64,000 nt of DNA from Magallana angulata (Eukaryota > Mollusca > Bivalvia > Ostreida > Ostreidae). The translations under genes and the position numbers were made by a program. The notes under the pieces were generated by a model, which saw nothing but the letters and a program-made list of their open reading frames with translations, searched no databases and was not told where the DNA came from. This document shows positions 10,803-22,400 of this stretch, one piece after another. The DNA lies in assembly GCF_025612915.1 (NCBI RefSeq), contig NC_069112.1:53783082-53847081 (forward strand). The letters run 5' to 3'. Each line of letters starts with the position of its first letter. Position 1 is the first letter of the stretch.

Positions 10803-13800
10803 ATGGCTTTGATCATTTTGCATTTTTTGACGGTCGTTCTAACAGTGGTAAGTAATTGTGTTTGTATTTTCTGGTTTCATGAGAATAGGGTTCGGTGGCC
10901 CTGGGCAATTTAAGACTATATATCACTCTTCATTTGAAAAAGAGTTCTATATGAAAATATAGGGAAATACCAAAATTTAAAAGCCATAATATATTGATTT
11001 TTTATTCATTATATGTGAATCATAGAAATCAATTTTAAGATAAATTTGTTGGTTGTTTTGTTGACCATCCAGCCTCAAAAATAGATAAATAAAAAAAATA
11101 AAAAACATACAAACCAACAAACAAAAAAGCAACTCGTAACTTTTCCTTTCGTTCTAAAATATACAACAGGATTGAAACGGAAAGAAGTAAATCTGCTATA
11201 TACATGTAATGTATTGCAACAGTTCATTTAATGATTGCTCGCACATATATTAAATCATTTTTTTACATTGTAGGTTATTGCTTCACATCTATATCGCCCT
11301 ATTGCCGTGAAAGGTTACTCTTCACTTCTTATTTTCATGAATTAAGCTGCTAGCAATGTGTTTCTTTTGATTCATTGTATTATATATACCTTTGAATATA
11401 TTATTTATATAAACAAATACTTCGGAAAATAATTCAGTCAGTGCTTATGTTTTATTGTTACACTTGTCAAATGTGCATGTTTTGAAAATTCAAATCTATG
11501 ATTGGCCATTGGTTACAAAGTTTAGAACAACTTTTTTTGTTGGTGTATCTCACCTGTCAGGTGAGCCATTTACCTTGAAAACATTAATATCTACGGTAAA
11601 ACATTTACTAGTAACCTACAGGGTATTTTTTTTTAATTCCCAGCGAAATAAAAATAAATCACATAGGAAATTGAGTTTCTGCAGGAATTCAAAGGACTTT
11701 TAAAAACCCATATGACTTAATATTTAATAGGGAATCTTAATTTCTTGTAATAAAAATGCTATTGAATCAAAATCCTCTCGGGGATACTTTTATCCTACAA
11801 GGAATTTATTTAACATATAATATTTTGAAAATCATATCGGGAACTTCCAAAACGTCACGTAGGATTATTATTATTATCATTATTAGTATTCATAATTAAT
11901 ATTATTATTACCATTAAAATCCTATTGAATATGACTTGATTCTTCAAGGTAAATGTATAATCTGATGACACATTAAAACTAAAATAGTTTATATGTACTT
12001 TCTAGGCAATGGTCTTTCATGCACCTGCATACGGAATCGCATTTTAAGAAAGGGTGCAAAAATGCCACATTGGCAATGACATAATCATCCGGCACTTTGT
12101 GCGATGCATTAAATGTTAAAAAAAATATGTATTATTACGTAATAATTATAATTTTTGCACGCATGCCTAATGATAGTTAAAAAAGGTATTATTAAATAGG
12201 ATTGTACCTGGCGTTTAACATTTTTGTATGTATGAACGGCACTTAATTATTATCAATATGTACTTTTTATACCTTGATCAATCAATTTTTTTTTTTGGAA
12301 ACTGGGTTTTTTCTTCTCATTTTTTCCCTTACATAACGCTGATTAATTAGATGATTACCATCACAAACAAGCTTCGTAGAGACGATTATACTATGTGCAA
12401 TTATTACGTATGGAATGATTTACTTCAGAACTGAAAAATGAAGCCTGTGGACTTCCTCCAGTCACCGGAGATTGTAAGGCTAATGTAAAACGTTACTACT
12501 TCGACCCTTTGCTGAACGAGTGCAAGGAATTTGACGATGGTGAATGCTCCAGCAATGACAATAACTTTCAGGACAAGGGTCTTTGTGAATATATCTGCCA
12601 GTTCGATAGACGTACGTAACCATATTGCCATAACCATTATTATTGTCATCATTATTATCATCACTACTATCATAATTATTATCATCAGCATAATTCTTAT
12701 CATTTTGCATAAAACTATTTCACATGCACAACAGTTTACAGCTTTTATGAACCAAAAATAAAGAAAATTCTCCGTTATATATCATTCAGGGAAAAAACAT
12801 CTTTTAAATTTCAGGTATTTATTGGTGTTTAATGGTTTAAGTCGTTGAAATGATAATGACAAACCTTTTAGTAAAATTCAAATAGTATATGTCAGTTAAT
12901 ACATGTAGTATTTGAATTAAAATTTAGTAATATTTTTATTCGAGACATCAACGCGTCCTTATGCATTACACTTTTTTATGGTGATTGTAACATGAAATCT
13001 AGTTACCCTTGGATTCTTGTTTTACTTTTTAAAAAATCCTTTCTATGATGATTCATGCGGAATTTGGATGTAGCAACAATGCGTCAGCAGGTTATGAATT
13101 CTTATTTTGCAATGATCGTTACGTTCTTAACCCGCATGGATAATCAAAGAAAACATCTCATTGTTTATATTTATATCTTTCTGTTAACAAAATGATAAAC
13201 TGATTTAAAAGAATGAAATAAAATTTACTAATTCACCTTTAATGTAAACCAGTACGTTTGCTAAAAAACATCTACATCTTCTTCTATGAGAATTTGAGTC
13301 TGACATCATCATGATTATTACGTGTAGTCCGTTGTGTTTCTTAGGTCGCTGTAGGTTTCTACCAATTTATATACGGGGCGTGTATATTTCAGTCTAACTG
13401 TTTCTATAAAGCTGTAATTAACCATAAGTTTCCGTAAGAAAAAGAAATAGAGGGAATCATACTCGGTAGATGTAAATATTTTAGTATAAACATGTTTTGC
13501 TCGTTGTTTCTAGCTTGTACAATGATAGGATGTCTTGAAAAGGCATGTACAGCACAGACCTGTCCAAATCATCCTGACGCCAAGTGTTTGTAAGTATATC
13601 TCGCTAATTACCATAGTTCAGTTTTATACATTTCTTTTTCTTCTGTATTTGATGACAAATCGTAATGGCAAGAAAAGGATGCATTCTTGACCAACATTTT
13701 TATCTTTATAAAAATGTAAGATATTGAAGGGCCTTGAATGTTTCATTTCGTGGATATCTTCTGAATCAAAATCAACAAAAAAACCGATGGATTAGATGTT

Positions 13801-14398
13801 GGTTATTTTATAGTTTAATCATAAGATTTATCATCTCAATGCCTTTGTTTTAATAACTATCAATATTTTAATATTGATTGAGCATGGGACAATGACTTAA
13901 TACAGTATTAAATTGCCTAAGATGAAGTGGAGCTAAATTATGTGTAAGCGTCAAAAAGGAAAGGGGAAAGCTAACAAACATTTATATCAAATACTTTTTA
14001 GGCATCTAGTACTGATTACCATAAGTTTTTTAAAAATAAAATTGAGTTTAAGATGATGTGGATTTTGCAGCGGTATATTTGATTTAAAAAAAAAAAAGAA
14101 CACACAGTATTAAATAAATCATCGAATACTCGACTCTCGCTAGACTAGAGGCTACAAAGCCCACCGAGTAAATTTGACATCCCTAATTATTGACTGATGA
14201 TATTTCCTTTGCTTTTAAAGCAAGTTTGATCAATTGATCAATTGATCAAGTTTGAGATAATGGACCTCTTGTAACTTTGTTTCGTTTATATTTTTCTCTA
14301 GTGCTGTGTGTGAATGTGAATCTTTCTGGATTCTGGACGGTAAAGACGTGTCCAGCAAGTGTATGAGTAATGACGGCTATAGGGTTATCGAAAGCTAA
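10803..14398 (+). CDS. Secreted Kunitz/BPTI-type protease inhibitor, gene 2 (5 exons)
   Basis: Exons are 10803-10847, 11274-11313, 12429-12611, 13514-13589 and 14302-14398; they total 441 nt, or 146 residues, with the same phases as gene 1. A signal peptide spans exons 1-2. The Kunitz domain keeps all six Cys at BPTI spacing (8, 15, 7, 12, 3), but P1 is Lys instead of Arg and the usual YGGC is changed to DDGEC. This could alter the inhibitory loop's support; trypsin-like targets remain likely. The eight-Cys tail with CPNHPDAKC is retained. Sequence after the last Kunitz Cys and exon 4 is much more similar to gene 1 than the loop region is, suggesting diversification of specificity. AATAAA follows the stop. 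Confidence 0.87.
13060..13500. repeat. Dispersed repeat copy in intron 3 of Kunitz gene 2
   Basis: This block aligns with 45165-45670. Shared stretches include CATCATGATTATT(A/T)CGTG, TTTCTTAGGT and TAAGTTTCCGTAAGAAA. The left end carries a decayed version of the hairpin seen at 45165. Gene 1 lacks it, so it inserted after the Kunitz duplication. It is non-coding. Confidence 0.5.
14100..14200 (+). repeat. TCGA(A/G)TACTCGA repeat, one of three copies
   Basis: A roughly 100-bp block with tandem TCGA words, followed by (C/T)TAATTATTGA, occurs here, at 7340-7445 in the equivalent intron of Kunitz gene 1, and in reverse orientation at 17565-17665. The core contains the palindrome TCGAGTACTCGA in the other copies. 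Confidence 0.55.
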
Positions 14399-14403
14399 AG
14401 ATC

Positions 14404-14409
14404 AATAAA
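14404..14409 (+). terminator. Poly(A) signal of Kunitz gene 2
   Basis: AATAAA begins six bases after the TAA stop. Confidence 0.6.
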
Positions 14410-14429
14410 AGAGCATTAATTCTTTATGT

Positions 14430-16139
14430 CTTGTTTTATATATATATATATAAAGCTGTCTCGTTTGAACTGTTGTGATAGGTTTTCTTTAAGTCTTTCG
14501 TTTTATGACTCCTGTTATCCAATAAAAAAAAAAACCTGTCTAGTGCATCGTCTGCATCGTCCACGTTGTTCCAACATGCTCCACCATGCTCCACCAAGAT
14601 GCACACAGATCAACTACGTCTCAACATATCATATACCGTCCCATAAAGTTATCAATAAAATAAGACTAGACATTGGTCACCAACAATTAACACACAGCTT
14701 TTTAATAAATCATTATAAAAATAACTTTTATGCAAACCCGGTAATGGATATTGCTTTAAAAACAAGTAGATTACCGACATAAAAGGACACATAGTAACAT
14801 ATTCTTGTACATGTAGGTTAATATTATTCAACACTATCAAGACAATTTATAAATAAATAGCAATACAATGTATCAGCCGACAAAATATCATAAAGATAAA
14901 CTTACTGAATTGTGGTAATACAAATACACGAAATTATGTAGGAAATCAGATCTTGCAACGCCAGCGCTATCGAGTCCACAAAGGCTACATGTTCCCGAGT
15001 TCACACAGCAATGGAGACACATTCAAATTCACACAGCAGGGGAGACACGCCAAAGTTCACATAGCGAGGGAGACACATCGAAGTTTACAGAGCAAGGGCT
15101 AAAAATTCTCGAAATACTGCTCGGCGTCCAGAGCTCTTCTTACATAAAAATCAGCCTACACCTCGTATATATACAGCCACCAATTTAACCAAACAAGTTT
15201 TACCACTCAAGATACTAATATATTGACATCCAACAACACCTCTAATAAACATCTACGTAAACCTACCAAAAAAGTTCGATGAGTATCCCAATTTAAATTT
15301 AGTAACATCGAGAGCGTAAGAACCAAGTGATCAATGAAGTGTAAATAAATGAACGATAATTCCGATCTTTAAATGACGACTCTTACGTTAGATATAGTAG
15401 CAAAATATAATAGAAAATTTATTGGCACAATGTCTATTGTGACAAAAGCACATGATAAAATCAAAAACACTAGTCATCTTTAAAGTGTCGGATCTAATGT
15501 ATAGATACTAAGCCAGTAAACTCGATATTTTATAAAGCACTAAAATTGCTAACGGTACGAACACTTGGTCTATTTTTCGGGACATCCAGTTCCTTCAACA
15601 GGACATAATAAATAAATTACATAGATAAGAACAAATGAAATAAAATCAAGCATTACAATTTACATTAATAAAGAAACTATATACAAAACAACAACTACAT
15701 TTTATACAGTTTAGAACACAGTCTTAGAACTCTAAAGTAATCAATTGACTGGCAACTTTCACGCCTGATTGAGTTAATTAGCTGATTGAAATTGACGTCT
15801 GAGTTAATAAAGAAAAATTAAAAACCCCCGTTGTTAACTCATACGGCGCTTATGATTGAGATCCGAATTATTTAAACAAGTCTGTAATGGGTAAGAGTGT
15901 GATAAAAAAGAAAAAAAAAGAGAGAAAAAAAATTAAATTTAAGACTTTATACATATAATTTTTAAGAAATTAAAGATTGTAAAGGAAACTACTAACTGAA
16001 AGAGGCACAGTTGATAGATTTGATAAAATTACTATATGGGTACATGCGTTAAGTGATGTTAGGCTATGAGACGTTCATTTTAATGAAGTCAATTTGCTTG
16101 TTTTTGCCCTATAGTCTGAATGAATTGAGTCTGTGCGTC
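14430..16139. other. Non-coding stretch between Kunitz gene 2 and the Penelope-like element
   Basis: Apart from the 28-bp tandem array at 15000-15111 I see no gene. An open frame at 14426-14782 has no protein-like features. The right part may include non-coding 3' sequence of the adjacent minus-strand retroelement. Confidence 0.4.
15000..15111. repeat. 28-bp tandem repeat, four units
   Basis: Units start at 15000, 15028, 15056 and 15084, all exactly 28 bp, with consensus TTCACA(C/T)AGC(A/G)(A/G)GGGAGACAC; the last unit decays after 16 bases. A weaker unit may precede at about 14973. Confidence 0.75.
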
Positions 16140-17290
16140 CAGAACTTTGCCTTGCTTTTCCTCTTCGCGTCTGTCTAATGAGGGTTATGGTCCATAACCC
16201 CCATGTCTTCTCACTCGTATAAGAATGCTCCCTGACCGGCTCTTTGATTTTTTGGTCTTTATGTTTGGGCGGTGGTTGTTGATCCTCCTGCTGAGGTTAC
16301 CTGTTTCACCAACGTATTCCTTTGAGCAAACTTTGCAACTGATGAGATTGATGTAGTTGTCTGTGTGGCAATACGTGTTGCCATATATCTTGTAGATGCA
16401 ACCCGTGCTGGGGCTTTTAAAACTGTCCGTGCTGATGCTGGGCTTGCACAGAAGGCATCTGACATCAGAACATGTTTTAAAACCTCCATTTGGCAACGAG
16501 TCGTCCAATTTTGCCCTCACTACCATGTCCTATAAGTTCCTCGGGCGTATAAACGCATCTATTAATGGATGCATGAAAAGGTCGGCCATATTTTTGCTAG
16601 TGTAAAGAATGGGCATATTATCTCTAAGGATGCTTTTAAGGTTCTTAAGAGCGGGGTAATAGGTAGTGACAAGTGGAGCCTTCCTTTGGTCTGTTTTTTC
16701 TTTGTATTGCAGAAGGGTTTTTTTGTCCTTTCTGACAATATTATCAATTGCAGATTTGACTGTATAGGCTTTATAACCTCGATTACACAGATGGGATTTT
16801 AACATCCTGCTCTAATCTTCAAATATTTCAACAGAAGAACAGATCCGTCTGATTCGGGTCGTTAATCCTCTAGGAATTCTTCTTAGGTATGGGGAGGGTG
16901 GCAACTCGATAGCTTGAGATAGTGGTGAGAATCAGTGGGTTTCGTATGGAAACTTTCAGAGTTTAAGTTTAATTCTAAAATCCTTTTTTGGGTATATATA
17001 TGTCATCTGTGACTGATCGAATTGTTGAAGGAGTTGGCAAATGTAGTGGAGTCATTTGGGCAGTCTGGGTTTTCGACCCAATTCATTTCAATATCGTCTA
17101 TAAACTGCAAACAGCCCAAAAGTTTGCAAGGAGCTCCAAGGAGCAGGTTTCGTTCAATCTTTCCATAAATATATTGGCGAAAGATGGGGCTATTTTGGTG
17201 CCCATGGCTGTTTTACTTTCACTTTCATATGTGTATGTAATTCTTGCAACTCAACATGAACTTGTTTAGTTTGAGAGCATCTTCAGGGAG
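16140..17290 (-). mobile_element. Penelope-like retroelement, 3' part (RT and GIY-YIG endonuclease), broken
   Basis: On the minus strand, translated segments run in element order. First comes the RT block MGTKIAPSFANIF (near 17205-17165) and an FIDDI catalytic box (near 17100). Then a thumb-like block containing APLVTTYYPALKNL and AFIRPRNL follows. Last is a C-terminal CKVCSKEYVGETGNLSRRIN segment of GIY-YIG type near 16330-16270. That combination is diagnostic of Penelope-like elements. The 5' half is absent and the remainder has several interruptions, so it is an inactive fossil. It separates Kunitz gene 2 from the relics at 17.3-18.4 kb. Confidence 0.85.
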
Positions 17291-17329
17291 CTTGAGTCGA
17301 GATTAGGTTGACGTATATGCCAAAAAAGG

Positions 17330-17480
17330 AAAATACCCATATTTAAAAGGTAAAAATCATAGATTATTTCCTTTACCAAATGCACTTTTACAGCTTAAAA
17401 TCATATTTTGAAATGTTAGGCAGATCTGATTATTAGTTTGCTGACCATCCAGCCTCCTTTAAATAAATGTTTATGCTAGT
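17330..17480 (+). pseudogene. Relic of a third Kunitz gene (intron 1 sequence)
   Basis: The segment containing GCAGATCTGATTATTAGTTT and GACCATCCAGCCTC matches intron 1 of Kunitz genes 1 (near 5015) and 2 (near 11060). No exon survives. An inverted copy of the TCGA repeat known from intron 4 follows at 17565-17665, so the relic appears rearranged. Confidence 0.4.
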
Positions 17481-17893
17481 TGTAAAGCATGCTGAAATGA
17501 GGACATTGTTTTCTTTTTATTTATCAAACTAAACTTTAAATGCGAAGACAATATGATCAGTCAATAATTAGGGATGTCAATTTTACTCGGTTCGCTTAGT
17601 ATTAATCAGAGCCTTTAGTCGAGAGAGTTGAGTACTCGATGATTTATTTGATACTGTGTGTTCTGCATCTATCTAATCAATTGCAACGTTTGCTCAAAGC
17701 ATGATGATGATGACACTATATTATTTCAGTTGTAAACAAAGGGGCGAGAGTGAATGTTTTTTTCCTTTGAATTATAGTGTACTTCCTTTAAGCGTTTTGA
17801 CACCAAACTTTGAAATGTATGTTGACAAGACAAGATATTTTATATATTATTAAAAAAAATTAGAGAACGAGTGTTTTTTTTCTGAACGTTTAG

Positions 17894-18350
17894 GAATTCA
17901 TTGCCCAGTAATGTGCAGTAAGAACTGTGGCGACACTGGAATATGTAACCATATAACAGGAGAGTGTGAAAAAGGTTGGAGAGGCCTGATTTGTGAGGAA
18001 AGTAAGCCTTTATACAATTAAAATAAAATAGATCTATTTCATATTTTCGAGATAATTGCATATGGTAACGTAGTGGTATGTTTACTAAAGCAGAAGGATA
18101 TATTATAAAGAGTATCTCTGGTTTTAAATTGATATCATCATTAAACGTGCATGTTCTAAATTTCCTTATTCTTTTATTTAAAATAATAATTTCTATAGTT
18201 GTTAATTTTCCGAATGTCAGAAAGGTGCATTTGGATTGAATTCTTCAGTGAAGTGTGGATACTGTCAACAAACCTTGTCATCATGTATATGGAATGTATC
18301 TAACTGGTGGCAAAATTTAATTTCAGGGCTTTCAATGCAAGCATGGTAAA
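17894..18350 (+). pseudogene. Orphan EGF-like exons of a lost receptor gene
   Basis: An acceptor (CGTTTAG) at 17893 opens a 108-nt phase-1 exon (17894-18001, donor GTAAGC) encoding CSKNCGDTGICNHITGECEK, the C-rich half of an EGF-like module as in the receptor at 19453. A second block at about 18215-18345 reads KGAFGLNSSVKCGYC and aligns to exon 5 of that receptor, but it has lost most cysteines and its splice sites. No signal, lectin or membrane exon accompanies them. The likely origin is a dead duplicate of the neighbouring receptor. The first exon could still be usable. Confidence 0.6.
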
Positions 18351-18872
18351 TTATTTCATCGAGTGCTAAAAATACTCTTTGCAATAGTATTTTCAGAATT
18401 CATCCTAAGACTTTTAGTATCATCATTGTATAATCAATGTTGGAAGTCTTTGAAACAAAATCAGTGTCTTGTATTTGAATCTAACTCAAATTTGCTATAC
18501 ATTTGTTTTATAAACAGATAACATTTTACGAAAAAAGAATTAGTTTGATGATTTCAAGGCATAAATGAACTGATACACTATAAAAAAAAAACCACCTTTA
18601 TGAAATTGTATTGATTAATTCTTAAAGGCATCATATATGTTAACGTGTAATTTAGAAATATGGTGCAGTTCTTCTTGTTAGGTACATAATAACTTGATAA
18701 ATTGCTTTTATAGAAACATTTGTTAAGCGTATGGGGTATAATTTCCGAATCATTTACATTTGTTATTCTATGTTCAGCATCCTCTGCGAACTAGTCAAAC
18801 CCGCCGTGTGGTTTTTGTCGTAATTGGGGAAATACCGGAAACTCCATGGACAATTAAGTGATTAATTATGGT

Positions 18873-19085
18873 CTAACATTTACTATGAAAAAAGTCAGTC
18901 AGCATGCGACCCAGTGGAAGATTGTATTTGCTGACAAGGTCGTTGTATCGACCATAGACTTTAAGAACAGATGACTTTAAACGAGACTGTTGATAGTCCT
19001 GTTTTATCAACTTGTTATTCATGAGCTTGCCTCGCCTTAGAAACTTTACATACAAAAGGCATGCCCTTGTGTATCGAATTAACTG
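18873..19085 (-). mobile_element. Retroelement reverse-transcriptase C-terminal fossil
   Basis: The minus strand encodes SQLIRYTRAC followed by SRLKSSVLKVYGRYNDLVSK, matching from memory the segment after the RT catalytic core in a widespread invertebrate retroelement group. Only this fragment is readable. Family assignment is uncertain. It has no link to the plus-strand receptor that follows. Confidence 0.5.
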
Positions 19086-19452
19086 AGATTAATCAATATA
19101 CTTTATACAGGTAAAGCGTATCCTGTATTTTTGACCCATGTTACTTGTTATTGTCTTTAAATTGTATTTCAATGTGAAGACAGAAAATGTAGATATTAAA
19201 AACAAACAGGGAAGAAAATATCTACTTACAGGAAGTTTTTACTATTATCTAGTTAAAAACATAACCTCCTATCACTTCCTATCATCTTGCTATCTGCTAT
19301 TTGTAAGTCATTTCATGCATTGCTTAATGCCACTCTTAATTGTTTAAAGATCTGATCAAACCGCCTTAAACACAATTTTAAAGTAAACATGTGCGAACAT
19401 ATTGACAACGAAGCAATTTTATATTTAACTTCCCTTTTGATAACAGTCAAAA

Positions 19453-22400
19453 ATGGGTTTCATTTGGGCGTTCTTATTTCTTTTCCAATTCTGTTGCTTG
19501 GGAAGAGCTTATGGTAAGTACATGTAAATAACAATTAACTAATGATATTCTGTGCTGGTTTAACTTGTTCAAGTTTCCTATAGGTCTTTGATCAAATTGT
19601 ATGATATTGTAAAATGCTTTAGTGAAAACACGTTAATCCAAAAAAGAAAAAAAAGATTGTTAGTGGTCACAGTCTAACCGCATTGTCCAATTTATTCGAT
19701 AATATACGTCCACAGACGATCGAAATATTATACATGAAATAGATCATTTTGAGCTAGTATTTTACATCATTGTCGTTAAATAAACTGTCTGAACCCTTAT
19801 TGTTTGTGAAACGATACGAGTTTTTCTACTGGTATTAAACAAATGTTGGCCTTCACGACAAAGAGGCATCCGTAGATTACAAATATTCCTTCTCTTAAAC
19901 AAAATTTTGTAGCCGGATTATAAACATATGGGGTATATTGGTGTAATTGTATCATTATCAAAAAGAGATCTACCTCTGTGCATTGACGCAACTGAGAGAT
20001 CACTGCAAGTAAAAAAAAATTAAGCTTACTCCATTATCTAATTATCCTTTGATTTAAGAATAAGGCTAATTTAAAAAATGTAAGACATTCACTTCTGTTG
20101 CATAATGCAGAATTTGAAACTGTAAAAGAGTTGGCTAATTCGGGTTATACATCCTGTTTTTAGCATACTGTAAACGTTTTGAATTTGTATTCTATTAAGC
20201 GTCTCTGTTTATTGTGCTCATTACCATTTTTTTGTGGAAATAGTCATTTTTAAATAAATATTAAAAAATCATATTGTTCAAAAAATTATTCTCAGCTTTT
20301 AAATATCTGAAATATCAAAATTTCAAAACATTTGTTCGAAAATGAGGAAAAAAAATCGTAGCATGTCTACATTTCCCCCTCTTTCTTTCTGTATTTTAAT
20401 ACTTCTTTCAATAGAAAACATTGCGTTGAACAAGCCAGCGTGGCAATTGCATCCATTCCCTAATTCTGCATGGGGAGCGAATCGAGCTGTTGACGGCCGA
20501 AAATCAGACTTGTCTGCTCATGGAGGACAGTGTACGATATCAGCATTGGACCAACCAGAGGCTGAATGGAGGGTGGATTTGGGTGGAATTCTTAGTGTAC
20601 ATCACATTTCTATACAATACAGAACAGACGGTTACCATTGGGGTTAGTGTGTCTTTGATTTTTTTTTTTCTCGAACTATTTTCTTGCTTATGTTGCCAAC
20701 TATTGTCACATAATTTCTTAAAGGTGGCTCAGTACACCTTGAAATTGATTCTCAAATCAGATGAAAGTAACTTGATTACATGTATGACAAATACGAGTAG
20801 TGTAATGCATAAGCAGTATATGAATGAAAAAGATGGTAAAATAGGTGGGAGCTATTTATAGTTAGTTTTTCTTTTTAATAAGCAAAAGGAAATATTTTTA
20901 ACAAATGTAACAATTCAAATTAAAAAAAAAAGCTCGTCTGTAACATACTTTAACGTACTCTAGCGGAGTTTATCTTTGATGTAAGTTTTCGACTCATACC
21001 GGAATTTTTTTTTCCGTACATACGATAAGATATAACTGTATTTTATTTGGTAAAATGGCATAACTATCAATAAATGCTGAAACAAATGTTAATACCATTC
21101 TTGTCGTACATTTAAATGTATAACACCTGGTGCATTTATAGACAAAATCAACAACTTCACCGGTAGATTCCTTGGATTCTCGGTGTACATATCAAATACA
21201 ACGACCAAGGAAAACGGATTTCTCTGTTTCAAAGACACGAGCTTCACAAGAGACACGATACCAAATCATGTCAATATAACCTGCATAACACATGGCAGAT
21301 ACGTCATCTATTACAACAACAGAACCACTCCTCCCTACCCTGCTGGTTATTCAACCGACGGTGCATACAACGAACTCTGTGAAGTTGAAGTTTGGGGTAT
21401 TTAAATATGTTTGCTTAATCAAAAGAATCATCAAAAATATGCCACTTATATACATTAATGTTGTTGAATTTCCTTGTCTGTGAAAATTCAATAGGGCCGT
21501 GCTTGAAAACGAGAACCAACAAAACATAACTGATAAATGTAGTTTTTTTATTTCACGTTTTTCGTGGCTGATTCGTCATTTAAAAATAAACATAAACGGT
21601 TCTAACCTGGGATTGTGTCGTTTACATTTAGTAACACTTATTTTTTATCTTTTTTTAAATTTTCAATTTATTCAAAACTAAAAGATAACGATGTTTTTTT
21701 AATACAGTATTTGATTATTCCTGTTCTGTTACGCGATGCTGATTGATAAATTGCGATTCTTGATATGTCTAGGTTGCTCAAAACCAGGTTATTATGGAAT
21801 GCACTGTTCTTATCCATGTCATCAAAAATGTCAGGAAAGTCGCTGCAACATTGTGGATGGAACATGTATTGGATGTGTTGATGGATATACCGGACCAACG
21901 TGTAAAGAAGGTAATATCATTAGATTCAAAATCATACATGTACAATACAAGGCCAAACCAGAAAGTTGCATATATAGGACTGTTCTTCGCCATATTCTCA
22001 GAACTGTCACGGATATTGCTGTAATAGTGTTCGTGCAACGTGTCTAGTTTGTGTTGATACCAAGGTTCATCCTATGATGTTGAGATCTAAGATATAATAA
22101 TGCAAAAAGAGATGCGTCATCTTGTTTTCTTCTACAAGTATGAGAAGCACTTTGAAAAATCTACAAAATTTACGCCAGGACTAAATTGGTCATAGATGAA
22201 ATAATCATAGGTCGATAAGACAGTATAAAAGAAATTAATACAGTGTACAGGTTATCATGAAAAAAGTACTGTAAATCAGATACTTATTTGTGTTATACTG
22301 AATGCTACATGTAACTGGACACGCTATAGATCCACCTATTGCATGAACATGTCGATAGGTCGAAATTTACTGTACAAACAGTACATGGAAGTTGTGCAAT

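Noticed and set aside
21668-22047. Several frames on both strands around EGF exon 4
   Set aside because: They overlap the plus-strand exon with clean splice sites and conserved cysteines and are shadows or intron read-through.
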